Assembly (NCBI GenBank): GCA_021324675.1
Contig: JAJPIR010000117.1
Coordinates: 1 to 32,033, forward strand
Length of the DNA stretch: 32,033 bases
From: Actinomycetota bacterium
Lineage (GTDB): Bacteria > Actinomycetota > Actinomycetes > Mycobacteriales > Pseudonocardiaceae
Reading direction: 5' to 3'
Part shown: positions 22,714-32,033 of the stretch, piece after piece
Layout of the letters: each line of letters starts with the position of its first letter
How positions within the stretch are numbered: the stretch's first letter is position 1
Notes under the pieces: model-generated
The model's input: only the letters and a program-made list of their open reading frames with translations
What the model was told of the DNA's origin: nothing
Database searches by the model: none
Program-made: the position numbers and the translations under genes

Positions 22714-23310
22714 ATGACCGCTGCGGGCAGTACCAACGGGATCGCCGGTGACATTGCGCTGATCGTGGGCCTGGGCAATCCAGGACCCGGTTACGCCGGC
22801 AACCGGCACAACGCTGGGTTCATGGTGGTCGACGAGTTGGCGCGCCGGGTGGGTGGCCGCTTCACCGCACAGAAGACCGGGGCTGACGTGCTTGAGGCAC
22901 GATTGGCCGGTCGGCGCGTTGTCCTGGCCCGGCCACGGTCATTCATGAACGTCTCCGGTCCGGCGGTTGCCGCCACGGCGCGTTACTTCAAGATTCCACC
23001 GACCGACGTGATCGTCATACATGACGATCTTGATCTCGACTTCGGCGTGCTCAAGCTCAAGCGTGGTGGCGGCGAGGGCGGACACAACGGTCTGCGCTCG
23101 GTATCGGCGTGCCTGGGTACCAGGGACTACCTGCGAGTGCGGTTCGGTATTGGCCGGCCGCCCGGTCGGATGGATCCAGCGGATTACGTGCTCCGTGATT
23201 TTTCGCCCGCCCAACGGCAGGAACTAGATCTGCTGGTAGACCGCTGCGCCGATGTCGTTGAGCAGTTGCTCACCCAGGGGTTGGCCGCCACGCAGAATCA
23301 AGTGCACTAA
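22714..23310 (+). CDS. pth: Peptidyl-tRNA hydrolase
   Basis: A 198-residue cytoplasmic enzyme that frees tRNA from peptidyl-tRNA dropped by stalled ribosomes. Visible motifs are LIVGLGNPGPGYAGNRHNAGF with the catalytic His, RSFMNVSGPAV, VIHDDLDLDFG with the catalytic Asp, and GGGEGGHNGLRS. The first 13 residues are a variable extension. The gene lies 26 bases after rplY and converges with the acyl-activating gene; the 117-base spacer between them holds tandem repeats that may also act in termination. Confidence 0.97.
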   Translation: MTAAGSTNGIAGDIALIVGLGNPGPGYAGNRHNAGFMVVDELARRVGGRFTAQKTGADVLEARLAGRRVVLARPRSFMNVSGPAVAATARYFKIPPTDVIVIHDDLDLDFGVLKLKRGGGEGGHNGLRSVSACLGTRDYLRVRFGIGRPPGRMDPADYVLRDFSPAQRQELDLLVDRCADVVEQLLTQGLAATQNQVH

Positions 23311-23345
23311 CCCGCGCAGGAGCGCGCGACGCGCAGGATACCAGC

Positions 23346-23411
23346 GCGCGGCACGAGGACGCGACACGCGCGGCACCAACGCGCGACACGCGCGGCACGA
23401 GGACGCGACAC
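23346..23411. repeat. 22-bp tandem repeat between pth and the acyl-activating gene
   Basis: Three consecutive 22-base units of GCGCGGCACGAGGACGCGACAC type: units one (23346-23367) and three (23390-23411) are identical, unit two (23368-23389) differs in the middle. The reverse complement begins GTGTCGCG and contains CTCGTGCC, so it belongs to the same family as the prs-rplY repeat. It lies between convergent genes. Confidence 0.9.
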
Positions 23412-23427
23412 GCCGGGAGGTGGGGAG

Positions 23428-25113
23428 CTAGGCGAGGTGGTCGGTGATGTGGGCGCGGAGGGCGGCGCGGCGCAGCTTGCCGGAGGGGGTTTTGGGCAGT
23501 GCTGCTGGTGGGAGGACTACCACGGCGCCTGGGCGCAGGCCGATCGCGTCGACCACCCGGGAGGCGACCTCCTTGCGCAGCAGGCGCTCGGCCTCGGGGT
23601 CTCCGGCCCGGGAAGATTCCACAGCAACGGCAAAGGACTCCCGCCGCTCACCGGCATCAAGGCGCACCGCTGCCACATTGCCAGGCCGCACACCCTCGAC
23701 CTGCCCCGCCGCGCGTTCGATGTCGATGGGATAGATATTGCGCCCGCCCATGACGATGACGTCTTTGCGCCGCCCGCAGACCACCACGTCGCCCTCGGCG
23801 AGATAGCCCTCATCGCCGGTGTCCAGCCACCCGTCAGGATCCTGGGCGGCGCGCGGTCCGATGGTGGTCAGGTATTCCCGCGTCACCGAACTGCCGCGCA
23901 CCTGGAGCTGCCCGACGACGCGCTCCCCCACTTGACGGCCCTCGTCGCCGATCACCCGCACCTGCAAGCCGGGCAACGGTGGTCCCAGCCGGGGGAACTC
24001 CCGGACCTGCGACGCCTGTGACCCGGAGAACTCGGTTGCGACGGCACGGCGCTGGGTTTCCAACGCGCCAGCATCCACCGAATCCACCTGCATGCCGACC
24101 CCGTGCGGAGCGAAGGAGACGCCCAAAGTTGCCTCGGCCATCCCGTAAGCGCACACCATGCAGGTTTCCGGAAGCCCGAATCGCGCCCCGGCACTCGTGA
24201 AGGCCCGCACCGCCGCAGGTTCGATAGGTTCGGCGCCGTTGAGCGCGAAACGCAAGGAGGACAGGTCGAAGTGCTCATCGGTACTGGCCAGCCGGCGAGC
24301 CATCAGCGCGTAACCGAAGTTCGGCGCCGCGGTGATCGTGCCGCGATGCCGGCTGATCAACTGTGCCCACAGCAACGGATGTGAGATGAAATCTGCTGGG
24401 CTGACCTTGACCAGCTCCAGACCCAGCGCCATCGGGATGGTGAGAAACCCAACCATGCCCATGTCGTGAAACAGCGGCAGCCAGGACACCATGACGTCGT
24501 GAGCCGGGTCCAGCGCGGCAACCTGCGCCATCGCGGTCATGTTGGCGTAGAGATTGCCATGGGTGATGCGCACGGCTTTGGGTTCCGCGCTCGAGCCGGA
24601 AGTGAGCTGGAGTAAAGCAGTGTCGTCCTCGTCGACCGGCACTGGCGCGCTCAGTGGCCGAACGGCCGGATCGTCAAGGTCGGCGAGCATCAGGTAGCTG
24701 ATGCCGCGCTGGTCTAGCAATGGAGCCAGCCGATCGAACGGGGATCCGAGCAGCACCTGCTTGGCGTTGATCATGCCGAGCGCCCGGACGGTGTCCGCCG
24801 CCCAGCTCGCCAGATCGGCCCGCGGCGTGGGTTGGTGCAGCATGGTGACGCTCGCGCCGGCCAGCCAGACTCCTTGCACGGCGGGTGCGATCAGCGCCGG
24901 GTCACCGGCGAGTACGGCCACCGCGTCACCGTGCTGGAGTCCAGGCTCGGCGGTGCCGATCAGTGATCCGGCGGCACCCAGCGCCTTGCGGTGGACCTCG
25001 GTCCAGCTGGTGCGGCGCGGCTGGGTGGGTTCACCGGTGGTCATGCCACGGTCAGACCGGGTCGGTGAATCGGGCGCGCAGCGGGCCACCAGGGTGTCGA
25101 GGAAGGCGCTCAC
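23428..25113 (-). CDS. Fatty-acyl-AMP ligase / acyl-CoA synthetase family enzyme (Rv1013-like)
   Basis: A 561-residue member of the adenylate-forming superfamily. Motifs are the P-loop LQLTSGSSAEPKAV, the SWLPLFHDMGM block typical of acyl-AMP ligases, AYGMAEATL, DTGDEGYL, GRRKDVIVMGGRNIYP, and the catalytic lysine in LPKTPSGKLRR near the C-terminus. It activates a fatty acid with ATP for transfer to CoA or a carrier protein; which one cannot be told. No carrier domain is fused. Its place next to pth matches Rv1013 (pks16) of M. tuberculosis, also an acyl-activating enzyme despite its name. It lies downstream of the ABC-F gene, same strand, 86 bases apart. Confidence 0.9.
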   Translation of the reverse strand: MSAFLDTLVARCAPDSPTRSDRGMTTGEPTQPRRTSWTEVHRKALGAAGSLIGTAEPGLQHGDAVAVLAGDPALIAPAVQGVWLAGASVTMLHQPTPRADLASWAADTVRALGMINAKQVLLGSPFDRLAPLLDQRGISYLMLADLDDPAVRPLSAPVPVDEDDTALLQLTSGSSAEPKAVRITHGNLYANMTAMAQVAALDPAHDVMVSWLPLFHDMGMVGFLTIPMALGLELVKVSPADFISHPLLWAQLISRHRGTITAAPNFGYALMARRLASTDEHFDLSSLRFALNGAEPIEPAAVRAFTSAGARFGLPETCMVCAYGMAEATLGVSFAPHGVGMQVDSVDAGALETQRRAVATEFSGSQASQVREFPRLGPPLPGLQVRVIGDEGRQVGERVVGQLQVRGSSVTREYLTTIGPRAAQDPDGWLDTGDEGYLAEGDVVVCGRRKDVIVMGGRNIYPIDIERAAGQVEGVRPGNVAAVRLDAGERRESFAVAVESSRAGDPEAERLLRKEVASRVVDAIGLRPGAVVVLPPAALPKTPSGKLRRAALRAHITDHLA

Positions 25114-25154
25114 AAGCCAGTCACCTTACGGCTGTGGAAGGCGAACCCGCACCT

Positions 25155-25216
25155 CAGCCAGCAGCCAACCGGGCATTCAGCCAGCGGCCAACCGGAGCCT
25201 CAGCCAGTGGCCTCGG
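25155..25216. repeat. 23-bp imperfect tandem repeat across the ABC-F stop codon
   Basis: CAGCCAGCAGCCAACCGG (25155-25172), CAGCCAGCGGCCAACCGG (25178-25195) and CAGCCAGTGGCCTCGG (25201-25216) follow one another at a 23-base period. They run from the spacer into the last codons of the ABC-F gene, as if the gene end had been duplicated outward. Confidence 0.8.
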
Positions 25217-26975
25217 CGACTTCCAACCAGCGATTCTCTAGATCATCTTTTGCGGCGAGAACCGCGCGAAGCTCACTGTCGAGCTCACGGAACGCAACGG
25301 GATCGGCGGCCCGCTGGATGATCTGCTGCTGCAGTTCGGCTTCCCTGCTGGCCAACCGCTCAAGTTGGCGCTCCAGCCGGGCCAGCTCCTTGCGAGCCGC
25401 CCGCAGTTGGGCCGACTGGGTTGAGCCAGCCGGGGTTGATCCAGCCGTCACAGGCAGGCTCGCAACCGGCGCCGGCACTGGCCGGTACCGGGTTAGATAC
25501 TCCTCGATGCCGCCGGGTAGGTGGGTAATCCGCCCGTCACCCAACAGCACCACCACCGTGTCGCAGACCCGTTCGACCAGGTAGCGGTCGTGCGAGACGA
25601 CGACCAGGGAGCCCGGCCAACCATCAAGCAGGTCCTCTAACTGTTGCAGCGTGTCGATGTCCAGGTCGTTGGTGGGCTCATCGAGCAGCAACACGTTGGG
25701 CTCGGTCATCAGCAGCCGGGTCAGCTGCAGCCGGCGCCGTTCCCCACCGGACAGGTCCGCCACCGGGGTCCACTGCCGCGAGGCGGGGAACCCGAGGCGT
25801 TCTGCCAGTTGCGAGGCGGACATCTCCTGGCGACCGAGCTGGACCCGGCGGGAAACCTCCTCCACCGCCTCCAGAACCCGCAGGGATCCGGGCAGGTCAT
25901 CCAGTTCTTGGCGCAGGTACGCCAGCCGGACCGTCTTGCCCTGCACCCGGCGACCCGTCTGGGGCTCGATCTCTCCCGCGAGCAGGCGTAACAGCGTTGT
26001 CTTGCCCGATCCGTTGACCCCGACCAGGCCGACCCGCTCCCCCGGGCCGACGCGCCATGTCTGGGCGTCCAGCAACCGGCGGCCGCCTAGCGTGATGGTG
26101 ACGTCCTCGAGTTCCAGTACTGTTCGGCCCAGCCGGCGGCGCGCGAAAGCATGCAGCTCGACGGTGTCTCGCGGCGGGGGCACGTCGGCGATCAGCGCCT
26201 CGGCGGCCTCGATGCGGTAGCGCGGTTTGGAGCTGCGCGCGGGTGGCCCTCGGCGCAGCCAGGCCAGCTCCTTGCGAGCCAGGTTGCGCCGCCGCTGCTC
26301 GGTCGCGGTGGCCAGGCGAAGCCGCTCGGCGCGGGCATAGATCCAGTCGGCGTAGCCACCGTCGTAGCCGTCTACCCGGCCGTCGACGACCTCCCAGGTG
26401 CGGGTGCACACGGTGTCGAGGAACCACCGGTCGTGGGTGACCACCACCACCGCGCAGCGCCGGGCCAGCAGATGCTCGGCGAGCCAGCCCACGCCCTCGA
26501 TGTCGAGGTGGTTGGTCGGTTCATCGAGGATCAGCAGATCCAGCTCACCCACCAGTGCGGCGGCCAGCGCCACCCTGCGGCGTTCCCCGCCGGACAGGCC
26601 GGAGACTGTCCGGCCCAGACCAAGCGACGGGATACCGAGCCCATCCAGCACTGCGCGGACCCGAGGGTCGGCGGCCCATTCGTGCTCGGCGCTGACGCGC
26701 AGCGGCCCCAGCACCGCGTCGCCCACGGTGACCCGCTCCGGTAATTCGGTTCGCTGGGTCAGCACTGCGAGGCGCAGACCACGGGCACGGCTCACCCGGC
26801 CGGAGTCCGGCGGTTCCACGCCGGCGAGCACCTCCAGCAGGGTGGTCTTGCCACCGCCGTTGAGGCCGACAACACCGATGCGATCGCCCTCGTCGACGCC
26901 AAGGGATATCTCCGAGAGCAATGGGCGGATTCCGTAGGACTTGGAGACCGCCTCCATGTTGACCAGATTGGCCAT
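25200..26975 (-). CDS. ABC-F family ATPase (Uup-like)
   Basis: A 591-residue soluble protein with two ABC domains and no membrane segments. The first has GLNGGGKTTLLEVLAG, LSGGERRRVALA and LLILDEPTNHLD; the second has GVNGSGKTTLLRLLAG, LSGGERRRLQLTRLL and LLLDEPTNDLD. The linker between them is Arg-rich, and a coiled-coil C-terminus (about 525-591) follows, as in Uup. ABC-F proteins act at the ribosomal E site in translation or antibiotic protection; Uup-type members are housekeeping. I choose ATG 26975, which overlaps the ispE stop by one base (TGATG), rather than the open frame to 27074, whose first 33 residues are Arg/Pro-rich. Confidence 0.92.
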   Translation of the reverse strand: MANLVNMEAVSKSYGIRPLLSEISLGVDEGDRIGVVGLNGGGKTTLLEVLAGVEPPDSGRVSRARGLRLAVLTQRTELPERVTVGDAVLGPLRVSAEHEWAADPRVRAVLDGLGIPSLGLGRTVSGLSGGERRRVALAAALVGELDLLILDEPTNHLDIEGVGWLAEHLLARRCAVVVVTHDRWFLDTVCTRTWEVVDGRVDGYDGGYADWIYARAERLRLATATEQRRRNLARKELAWLRRGPPARSSKPRYRIEAAEALIADVPPPRDTVELHAFARRRLGRTVLELEDVTITLGGRRLLDAQTWRVGPGERVGLVGVNGSGKTTLLRLLAGEIEPQTGRRVQGKTVRLAYLRQELDDLPGSLRVLEAVEEVSRRVQLGRQEMSASQLAERLGFPASRQWTPVADLSGGERRRLQLTRLLMTEPNVLLLDEPTNDLDIDTLQQLEDLLDGWPGSLVVVSHDRYLVERVCDTVVVLLGDGRITHLPGGIEEYLTRYRPVPAPVASLPVTAGSTPAGSTQSAQLRAARKELARLERQLERLASREAELQQQIIQRAADPVAFRELDSELRAVLAAKDDLENRWLEVAEATG

Positions 26976-27997
26976 CAGGCACGCGCGAGGGGTTCGTGGG
27001 GCGGCACGGGGCGCGGATCGTCCACGATCCGCGCCCCGTGCACCGGGCCGCTGGCGACCCGAACGGTCCGGCATACGCCGACACCGGCCAGTTCAGCGGC
27101 TACCCGGACGGAAGCATCGGCGCTCGTGCACAAGAACGCGCACGTGGGACCGGACCCGGACACGATGCCGGCCAGCGCACCGGCATCCACGCCAGCCCGC
27201 AACGTCCGGCGCAGCGTGGGGCGCAGCGATACCGCGGCTGCCTGCAGATCGTTGCCGAGCAGGAGGGCGAGCCGTCGCGGGTCTCCCGAAGCCAGCGCCT
27301 CCAGCAGTGGCTCCGCGTCACCGAGTCGCTGCTGCTGAGAACTCTGCGCGCGCAGCCGGTCCAGCTCCCGGTACACATCTGCGGTCGCCAGGCCACGGTG
27401 GTCCAGCGCGATCACCCAGTGGAAGGTATGCCGGGCCAGCACCGGCACGAGGGACTCCCCCCGGCCGGTGCCCAGCGCGGTGCCACCACACAGCGCGAAC
27501 GGCACATCGCTGCCCAACCGAGCAGCCAGCCCAGCGAGCTCTTCGCGGCTGAGATCCAGGCGCCACAGCCCGGCCAGCCCCACCAAGGTGCCCGCCGCGT
27601 CAGCGCTGCCGCCGGCCATCCCACCGGCCACCGGGATGGATTTGCGCAGGACGACGCGGACCATGGGTTGGCGCCCGGCGTGCTCGGCGAGCAAGACCAC
27701 GGCACGCCAGGCGAGATTGCGCTCATCGGTGGGTACTGTCCCGGCGCCTTCGCCGTAGACTTGAACCCCGGGTTCGTCGGTGGCCGCGACGGTCACCTCA
27801 TCCATCATGGACAATGCCTGGAACACACTCACCAGCTCGTGGTAGCCGTCTGCGCGCAGGTCTCCCACAGCCAAGTGTAGATTGATCTTGGCGGGCACAC
27901 GCACGGTAACCGGTTCCGGCACGACGGCAAGCACGGCCCCAGGGTACGGGGCTTCGGCCGCTTGGGTGGTAAGGCGAGCTATCGCACTGGTCGCCAC
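26975..27997 (-). CDS. ispE: 4-diphosphocytidyl-2-C-methyl-D-erythritol kinase
   Basis: A GHMP-family kinase of the MEP isoprenoid pathway that phosphorylates CDP-ME. It has [21 protein letters not shown] at the N-terminus, the ATP loop [34 protein letters not shown], and the third motif [12 protein letters not shown]. The 340-residue length assumes GTG 27997, which overlaps ksgA by 19 bases; a GTG at 27934 would remove a non-conserved leader and start VLAVVPEPV, and is a real alternative. The C-terminal tail after the last motif is Pro/Arg-rich. It is coupled to ksgA upstream and ABC-F downstream. Confidence 0.95.
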   Translation of the reverse strand: MATSAIARLTTQAAEAPYPGAVLAVVPEPVTVRVPAKINLHLAVGDLRADGYHELVSVFQALSMMDEVTVAATDEPGVQVYGEGAGTVPTDERNLAWRAVVLLAEHAGRQPMVRVVLRKSIPVAGGMAGGSADAAGTLVGLAGLWRLDLSREELAGLAARLGSDVPFALCGGTALGTGRGESLVPVLARHTFHWVIALDHRGLATADVYRELDRLRAQSSQQQRLGDAEPLLEALASGDPRRLALLLGNDLQAAAVSLRPTLRRTLRAGVDAGALAGIVSGSGPTCAFLCTSADASVRVAAELAGVGVCRTVRVASGPVHGARIVDDPRPVPPHEPLARA

Positions 27998-28878
27998 TCC
28001 CGGGCGATCCGCGCAAAATCGTCGATCGTGAGTTGCTCACCCCGCAAACCGGGGTTCACCCCGGCAGAGCGCAGGATCTGCTCGGCGGTCGCAGGCGACC
28101 CTGCCCATCGCGCCAGCGCGGCCCGCAGCGTTTTACGGCGTTGCGCGAATGCCGCATCGACCAACGCGAAGACCTGCTCTCGGGGCTCTGTAGACGGTGC
28201 TGGCCGGGCGGTCAGAGCCACCAGCCCGGAATCCACGTTGGGCACCGGCCAGAACACCGCACGGGGCACCTGCCCCGCCCGGCGAGCCTCGGCGAACCAG
28301 GCCACCTTGACGCTGGGAGCGCCATAGTTTCGGGTGCCCGGCGGCGCGGTCAACCGATCGGCCACCTCCGCCTGCACCATCACCAACCCGCGGCGCAAGC
28401 TCGGCAGCTCGGCCAGTAAGTGCAGCAGCACTGGCACGCCGACGTTGTAGGGCAGGTTGGCAACCAGCGCGGTCGGTTCCCGGCCACTGGCTGCCTCGAG
28501 CAGCTCCGCGCGCCGGACCCGCAGCGCGTCGGCGTGATAGACGCGTAACGCCCCGGCCCGATCCGGCGCGCGGTCGACCACCGTGGCCGGCAACGCACCG
28601 GCCAGTAGCGGATCTACCTCCACAGCCAGCACCGCATCCACCGCGCCGAGCAGGGCCAGGGTGAGCGATCCCAGCCCAGGACCCACCTCCAACACGACAT
28701 CGTCAGCCGCCAGATCGGCGGTCGCGACGATCCGGCGCACGGTGTTGGCGTCGTGGACGAAGTTTTGCCCTAGCCGCTTGGTAGGCCGCAGCCCGAGGCG
28801 ATCGGCCAGCCCGCGCAGGTCTGCCGCTCCCAGCAACGCGGGAGGCGAGACGGCAGCACCATCAACCTCGGAGTTCAC
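27979..28878 (-). CDS. ksgA: 16S rRNA dimethyladenosine transferase RsmA
   Basis: A 299-residue S-adenosylmethionine-dependent enzyme that dimethylates two adjacent adenines near the 3' end of 16S rRNA. Motifs are [18 protein letters not shown], the SAM-binding [11 protein letters not shown], the catalytic [11 protein letters not shown], and the RRKTLR block near the C-terminus. It starts at GTG 28878. Between the rpfB stop and this start are 46 bases, so it is probably in the same transcript. Loss of this enzyme gives kasugamycin resistance in many bacteria. Confidence 0.96.
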   Translation of the reverse strand: MNSEVDGAAVSPPALLGAADLRGLADRLGLRPTKRLGQNFVHDANTVRRIVATADLAADDVVLEVGPGLGSLTLALLGAVDAVLAVEVDPLLAGALPATVVDRAPDRAGALRVYHADALRVRRAELLEAASGREPTALVANLPYNVGVPVLLHLLAELPSLRRGLVMVQAEVADRLTAPPGTRNYGAPSVKVAWFAEARRAGQVPRAVFWPVPNVDSGLVALTARPAPSTEPREQVFALVDAAFAQRRKTLRAALARWAGSPATAEQILRSAGVNPGLRGEQLTIDDFARIAREWRPVR

Positions 28879-28924
28879 CCCGCGGTCTTACCACCGACCC
28901 GGACTGGCGATGCACCCTGGGCGA

Positions 28925-30073
<1,149 letters not shown>

Positions 30074-30107
30074 CTATGTCCAGTCGTCGCAGGTCCGGGC
30101 AGGGGCA

Positions 30108-30158
30108 GCACGAGAATCAACGCGCGCCTTCTCGTGCCGGGATTTGCCCCATCCCGGC
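30108..30158 (-). promoter_or_regulatory. Twin hairpins in the tatD-rpfB spacer
   Basis: Read in the mRNA direction, an 8-bp hairpin (30158-30136: GCCGGGAT/ATCCCGGC with 7-base loop) is followed by a 9-bp hairpin (30137-30108: GCACGAGAA/TTCTCGTGC with 12-base loop). They share two bases and so compete slightly. They end 35 bases before the rpfB start. They may terminate tatD transcription or form an attenuator-like leader of rpfB. The sequence does not fit the c-di-AMP (ydaO) riboswitch known upstream of other rpf genes. Confidence 0.5.
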
Positions 30159-30232
30159 TGATAGTCACGGAAAGCTAACGGTTGGTTGCTCTGGGTGCAA
30201 ACATCCGTCAAGACGTGTTGCCGAAAGGGCAC

Positions 30233-31075
30233 TCAGATGCGGCCAGCGGTATCGGTCGTGCTGAACCCGAAGACTCGCTCAGCGGTCGCGGAGCTCGACG
30301 CCGCCAGCTCCGCCTCATCCTGCCCGCGCAATGCTGCCAGGTCGCGGACCGTGTAGGGCAGGTTGACCGGTTCGTTCCGCTTGCCGCGGTGTGGATGCGG
30401 GGTGAGGAAGGGAGCGTCGGTTTCCACCAGCAGCTGGCCGTCGGGCACCAGCACGGCGGCTTCGCGCAGCGCGCGGGCGTTGCGGAAGGTCACGGTGCCG
30501 GAGAAAGACAGCACGTAGCCAGCGTCCACGCAGGCCCGGGCCATCGCGGCGTCCCCGGAAAAGCAATGAAAGATCACGGTGGACGGCGCTGTCTCTTGCT
30601 GCAGTATGGCGAGCACATCGCGGTGCGCGTCCCGGTCGTGGATCACCAGCGGCTTGCCGAGCCGCTTGGCCAGGTCGATATGCCACCGGTAGGCCTCTTG
30701 CTGGGCCTCGTGCGGCGAGTAGTCCCAGTAGTAATCCAGGCCGGTCTCCCCCACCGCCACCACCCGGGGCGAGGCCGCCAGCCGCTCGAGCTCGGCGCGG
30801 TTTGCATCGGTCATCGCCGCGGTGCGGGTGGGGTGCAGCGCAACCGCAGCAAAGACCCGGTGATCCCAGCTGGCCGCTTGCACCACCCAGCGCGCTGACG
30901 CCATGTCGTCAGCGACGGTGACCACTGCCGCGACTCCCACCGCCGCGGCCCGGTCCAGCGCAGCCCGAACTCCCGCCGGATCGGTAGCACCGCAGGCGTC
31001 CAGATGCGTATGCGCATCGACCGCCGGCACGGGTAACGGCGGTGGGGGCGGCGGCAGGTCAGTTGTCGGTGGCAT
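30233..31075 (-). CDS. tatD: TatD-family metal-dependent DNase
   Basis: A 280-residue TIM-barrel hydrolase. Metal and active-site motifs are DAHTHLD, VAVGETGLDYY, VIHDRDAH, FHCFSG and LVETDAPFLTP. TatD proteins are 3'-5' exonucleases acting in the cytoplasm; the exact cellular role is unclear. The N-terminus before the barrel is Pro-rich (eight prolines in about ten residues), encoded by a GC-run. ATG 31075 is the first good start, but no strong ribosome binding site is visible. It follows metG by 34 bases. Confidence 0.95.
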   Translation of the reverse strand: MPPTTDLPPPPPPLPVPAVDAHTHLDACGATDPAGVRAALDRAAAVGVAAVVTVADDMASARWVVQAASWDHRVFAAVALHPTRTAAMTDANRAELERLAASPRVVAVGETGLDYYWDYSPHEAQQEAYRWHIDLAKRLGKPLVIHDRDAHRDVLAILQQETAPSTVIFHCFSGDAAMARACVDAGYVLSFSGTVTFRNARALREAAVLVPDGQLLVETDAPFLTPHPHRGKRNEPVNLPYTVRDLAALRGQDEAELAASSSATAERVFGFSTTDTAGRI

Positions 31076-31109
31076 TGGGTGCTAGGGCCGCCAGGGCACG
31101 GTCACGCAC

Positions 31110-32033
31110 TCACGGGGCTGGTTCGATCGGCGCCCACTCTGGCCCGGTTCGGGCCAGCTCCGGATCGACTTTGGCAAACAGTGGCGTGGGCTTGGCCAGC
31201 GGGCGGCCTACCTCGATGGGGACGCTGGCCCAGCGGGCATGCTCGGCGGCGTAATCCCCGGTGATCACGGGGTAGTCCGGCCCGCTGCCCTTGACGAGTT
31301 CGCTGACTTCCTGGATCTCCGGCTGGGCCGACCACACCCCGGTACCGCCGAGTTGCTCGTGCACCCGCTGGGCGGCGTGCGGCAGGAACGGCGTCAGCAG
31401 CGTGTTAGCGTCGGAGACCACTTGCAGCGCGGTGTGCAGGATCGTGTCCCGGCGTGCCGGGTCGTCGCCGCGCTTCCACGGTTCCTGCTCGGACAGGTAC
31501 TTGTTCGCCGCGCCGACCACCCGCATCGCCTCGGTGATCGCTGCCTTGAACCGGTTTCGCTCCAGCAGATCCCCGACCGTGTCGAAAGCCGCTCGTGACG
31601 TGCTGAGCAACTCAGTGTCAACGGGCTGCAGTGCCGACGGTCGCGGCACCGCCCCGACGTTGCGGTGGGCCATCGAGATCGACCGGTTGACCAGGTTGCC
31701 CCACTCGTTGGCCAGCTCGAGGTTGATCCGGCGGACGAACTCCTCCCAGGTGAAATCGGTGTCCTGTGTCTCTGGACCGGCCACCGAGATGAAGTAGCGA
31801 AGCGTGTCCGGGCCGAACTCGCGCAGGAAGTCCCCGACGTAGATCACCGTGCCGCGGGAAGTGGAGAACTTTGAGCCGCTCATGGTGAGGAACTCGCTGG
31901 ACACGATCTCGGTAGGCAGGTTCAGCACACCGAACTTACCCGGCTCACCACCACGGTCTCCGGCTCCGTTCTGGCCGAGCAACGTGGCGGGCCAGATCAC
32001 CGTGTGGAAGGTGATGTTGTCCTTGCCCATGAA
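31110..32033 (-). CDS. metG: Methionyl-tRNA synthetase, C-terminal part (cut by window edge)
   Basis: The visible 307 or so residues are the second half of a class I synthetase that charges tRNA-Met. They start in the catalytic domain at [14 protein letters not shown] and include the KMSKS-equivalent loop [12 protein letters not shown] (with Phe-Ser-Thr-Ser in place of the canonical form). The anticodon-binding helical domain follows, with [11 protein letters not shown] and [14 protein letters not shown]. No C-terminal tRNA-binding EMAP-like domain is present, as in mycobacterial MetG. The start lies beyond position 32033. It is the first gene of the metG-tatD-rpfB-ksgA-ispE run seen here. 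Confidence 0.96.
   Translation of the reverse strand, partial: FMGKDNITFHTVIWPATLLGQNGAGDRGGEPGKFGVLNLPTEIVSSEFLTMSGSKFSTSRGTVIYVGDFLREFGPDTLRYFISVAGPETQDTDFTWEEFVRRINLELANEWGNLVNRSISMAHRNVGAVPRPSALQPVDTELLSTSRAAFDTVGDLLERNRFKAAITEAMRVVGAANKYLSEQEPWKRGDDPARRDTILHTALQVVSDANTLLTPFLPHAAQRVHEQLGGTGVWSAQPEIQEVSELVKGSGPDYPVITGDYAAEHARWASVPIEVGRPLAKPTPLFAKVDPELARTGPEWAPIEPAP

Noticed and set aside
30074-30232. ydaO-type c-di-AMP riboswitch ahead of rpfB
   Set aside because: The spacer has two simple hairpins and lacks the conserved core I know for that class.

Overview
The window is chromosomal DNA from a high-GC Gram-positive actinobacterium. Gene content and order point to the Mycobacteriales/Pseudonocardiales branch. 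On the right are metG, tatD, rpfB, ksgA, ispE, an ABC-F gene and an acyl-activating enzyme on the minus strand, facing glmU, prs, rplY and pth on the plus strand. This is the core arrangement known around glmU-prs-rplY-pth in mycobacteria and their relatives. GTG starts and four-base ATGA/GTGA overlaps are frequent. The species cannot be named from the sequence alone.

Left part (66-6348, minus strand): a tightly coupled polysaccharide operon. It encodes a Gfo/Idh/MocA sugar-nucleotide dehydrogenase, a DegT-family PLP aminotransferase, a Wzz-like chain-length protein, a MurJ/MVIN-family flippase and a multi-pass polymerase or ligase-like membrane protein. Four junctions overlap by 4 to 26 bases. 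Together they look like a route to an amino-sugar nucleotide plus Wzx/Wzy/Wzz-style assembly of a surface polymer. The operon probably continues past the left edge. Upstream lies an acyl-CoA desaturase gene (6687-7631), then tRNA-Gln(TTG) at 7886-7956.

Middle part (about 7960-19300): an accessory island inserted between tRNA-Gln and glmU. It starts with a tyrosine-recombinase C-terminus pointing at the tRNA and broken by a 19-bp tandem duplication just before its catalytic tyrosine. Next come a paired FadR/GntR-type operator without an obvious gene, a repeat-rich lipoprotein, a low-GC VOC protein, a wrecked IS3 transposase and several small proteins. They are followed by an MT0933-like antitoxin remnant with a nonsense codon, a large membrane-anchored STAND/NB-ARC-type ATPase whose ribosome binding site sits in a hairpin, an orphan Wzz-like protein, and an ECF sigma remnant that keeps region 4. 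Much of the island is decayed, but the ATPase, lipoprotein, VOC protein, small proteins and Wzz-like gene have intact frames.

Right part (19331-32033): core genes. glmU makes UDP-GlcNAc and prs makes PRPP. rplY and pth serve translation. The minus-strand genes serve tRNA charging, a DNase of uncertain role (TatD), resuscitation and wall hydrolysis (RpfB), rRNA dimethylation (KsgA), isoprenoid synthesis (IspE), an ABC-F ATPase and acyl activation. A 22-bp tandem repeat family occurs in opposite orientation in the prs-rplY and pth-acyl ligase spacers.

The best candidates for something new are the STAND ATPase with its hairpin-buried ribosome binding site, and the operator pair.
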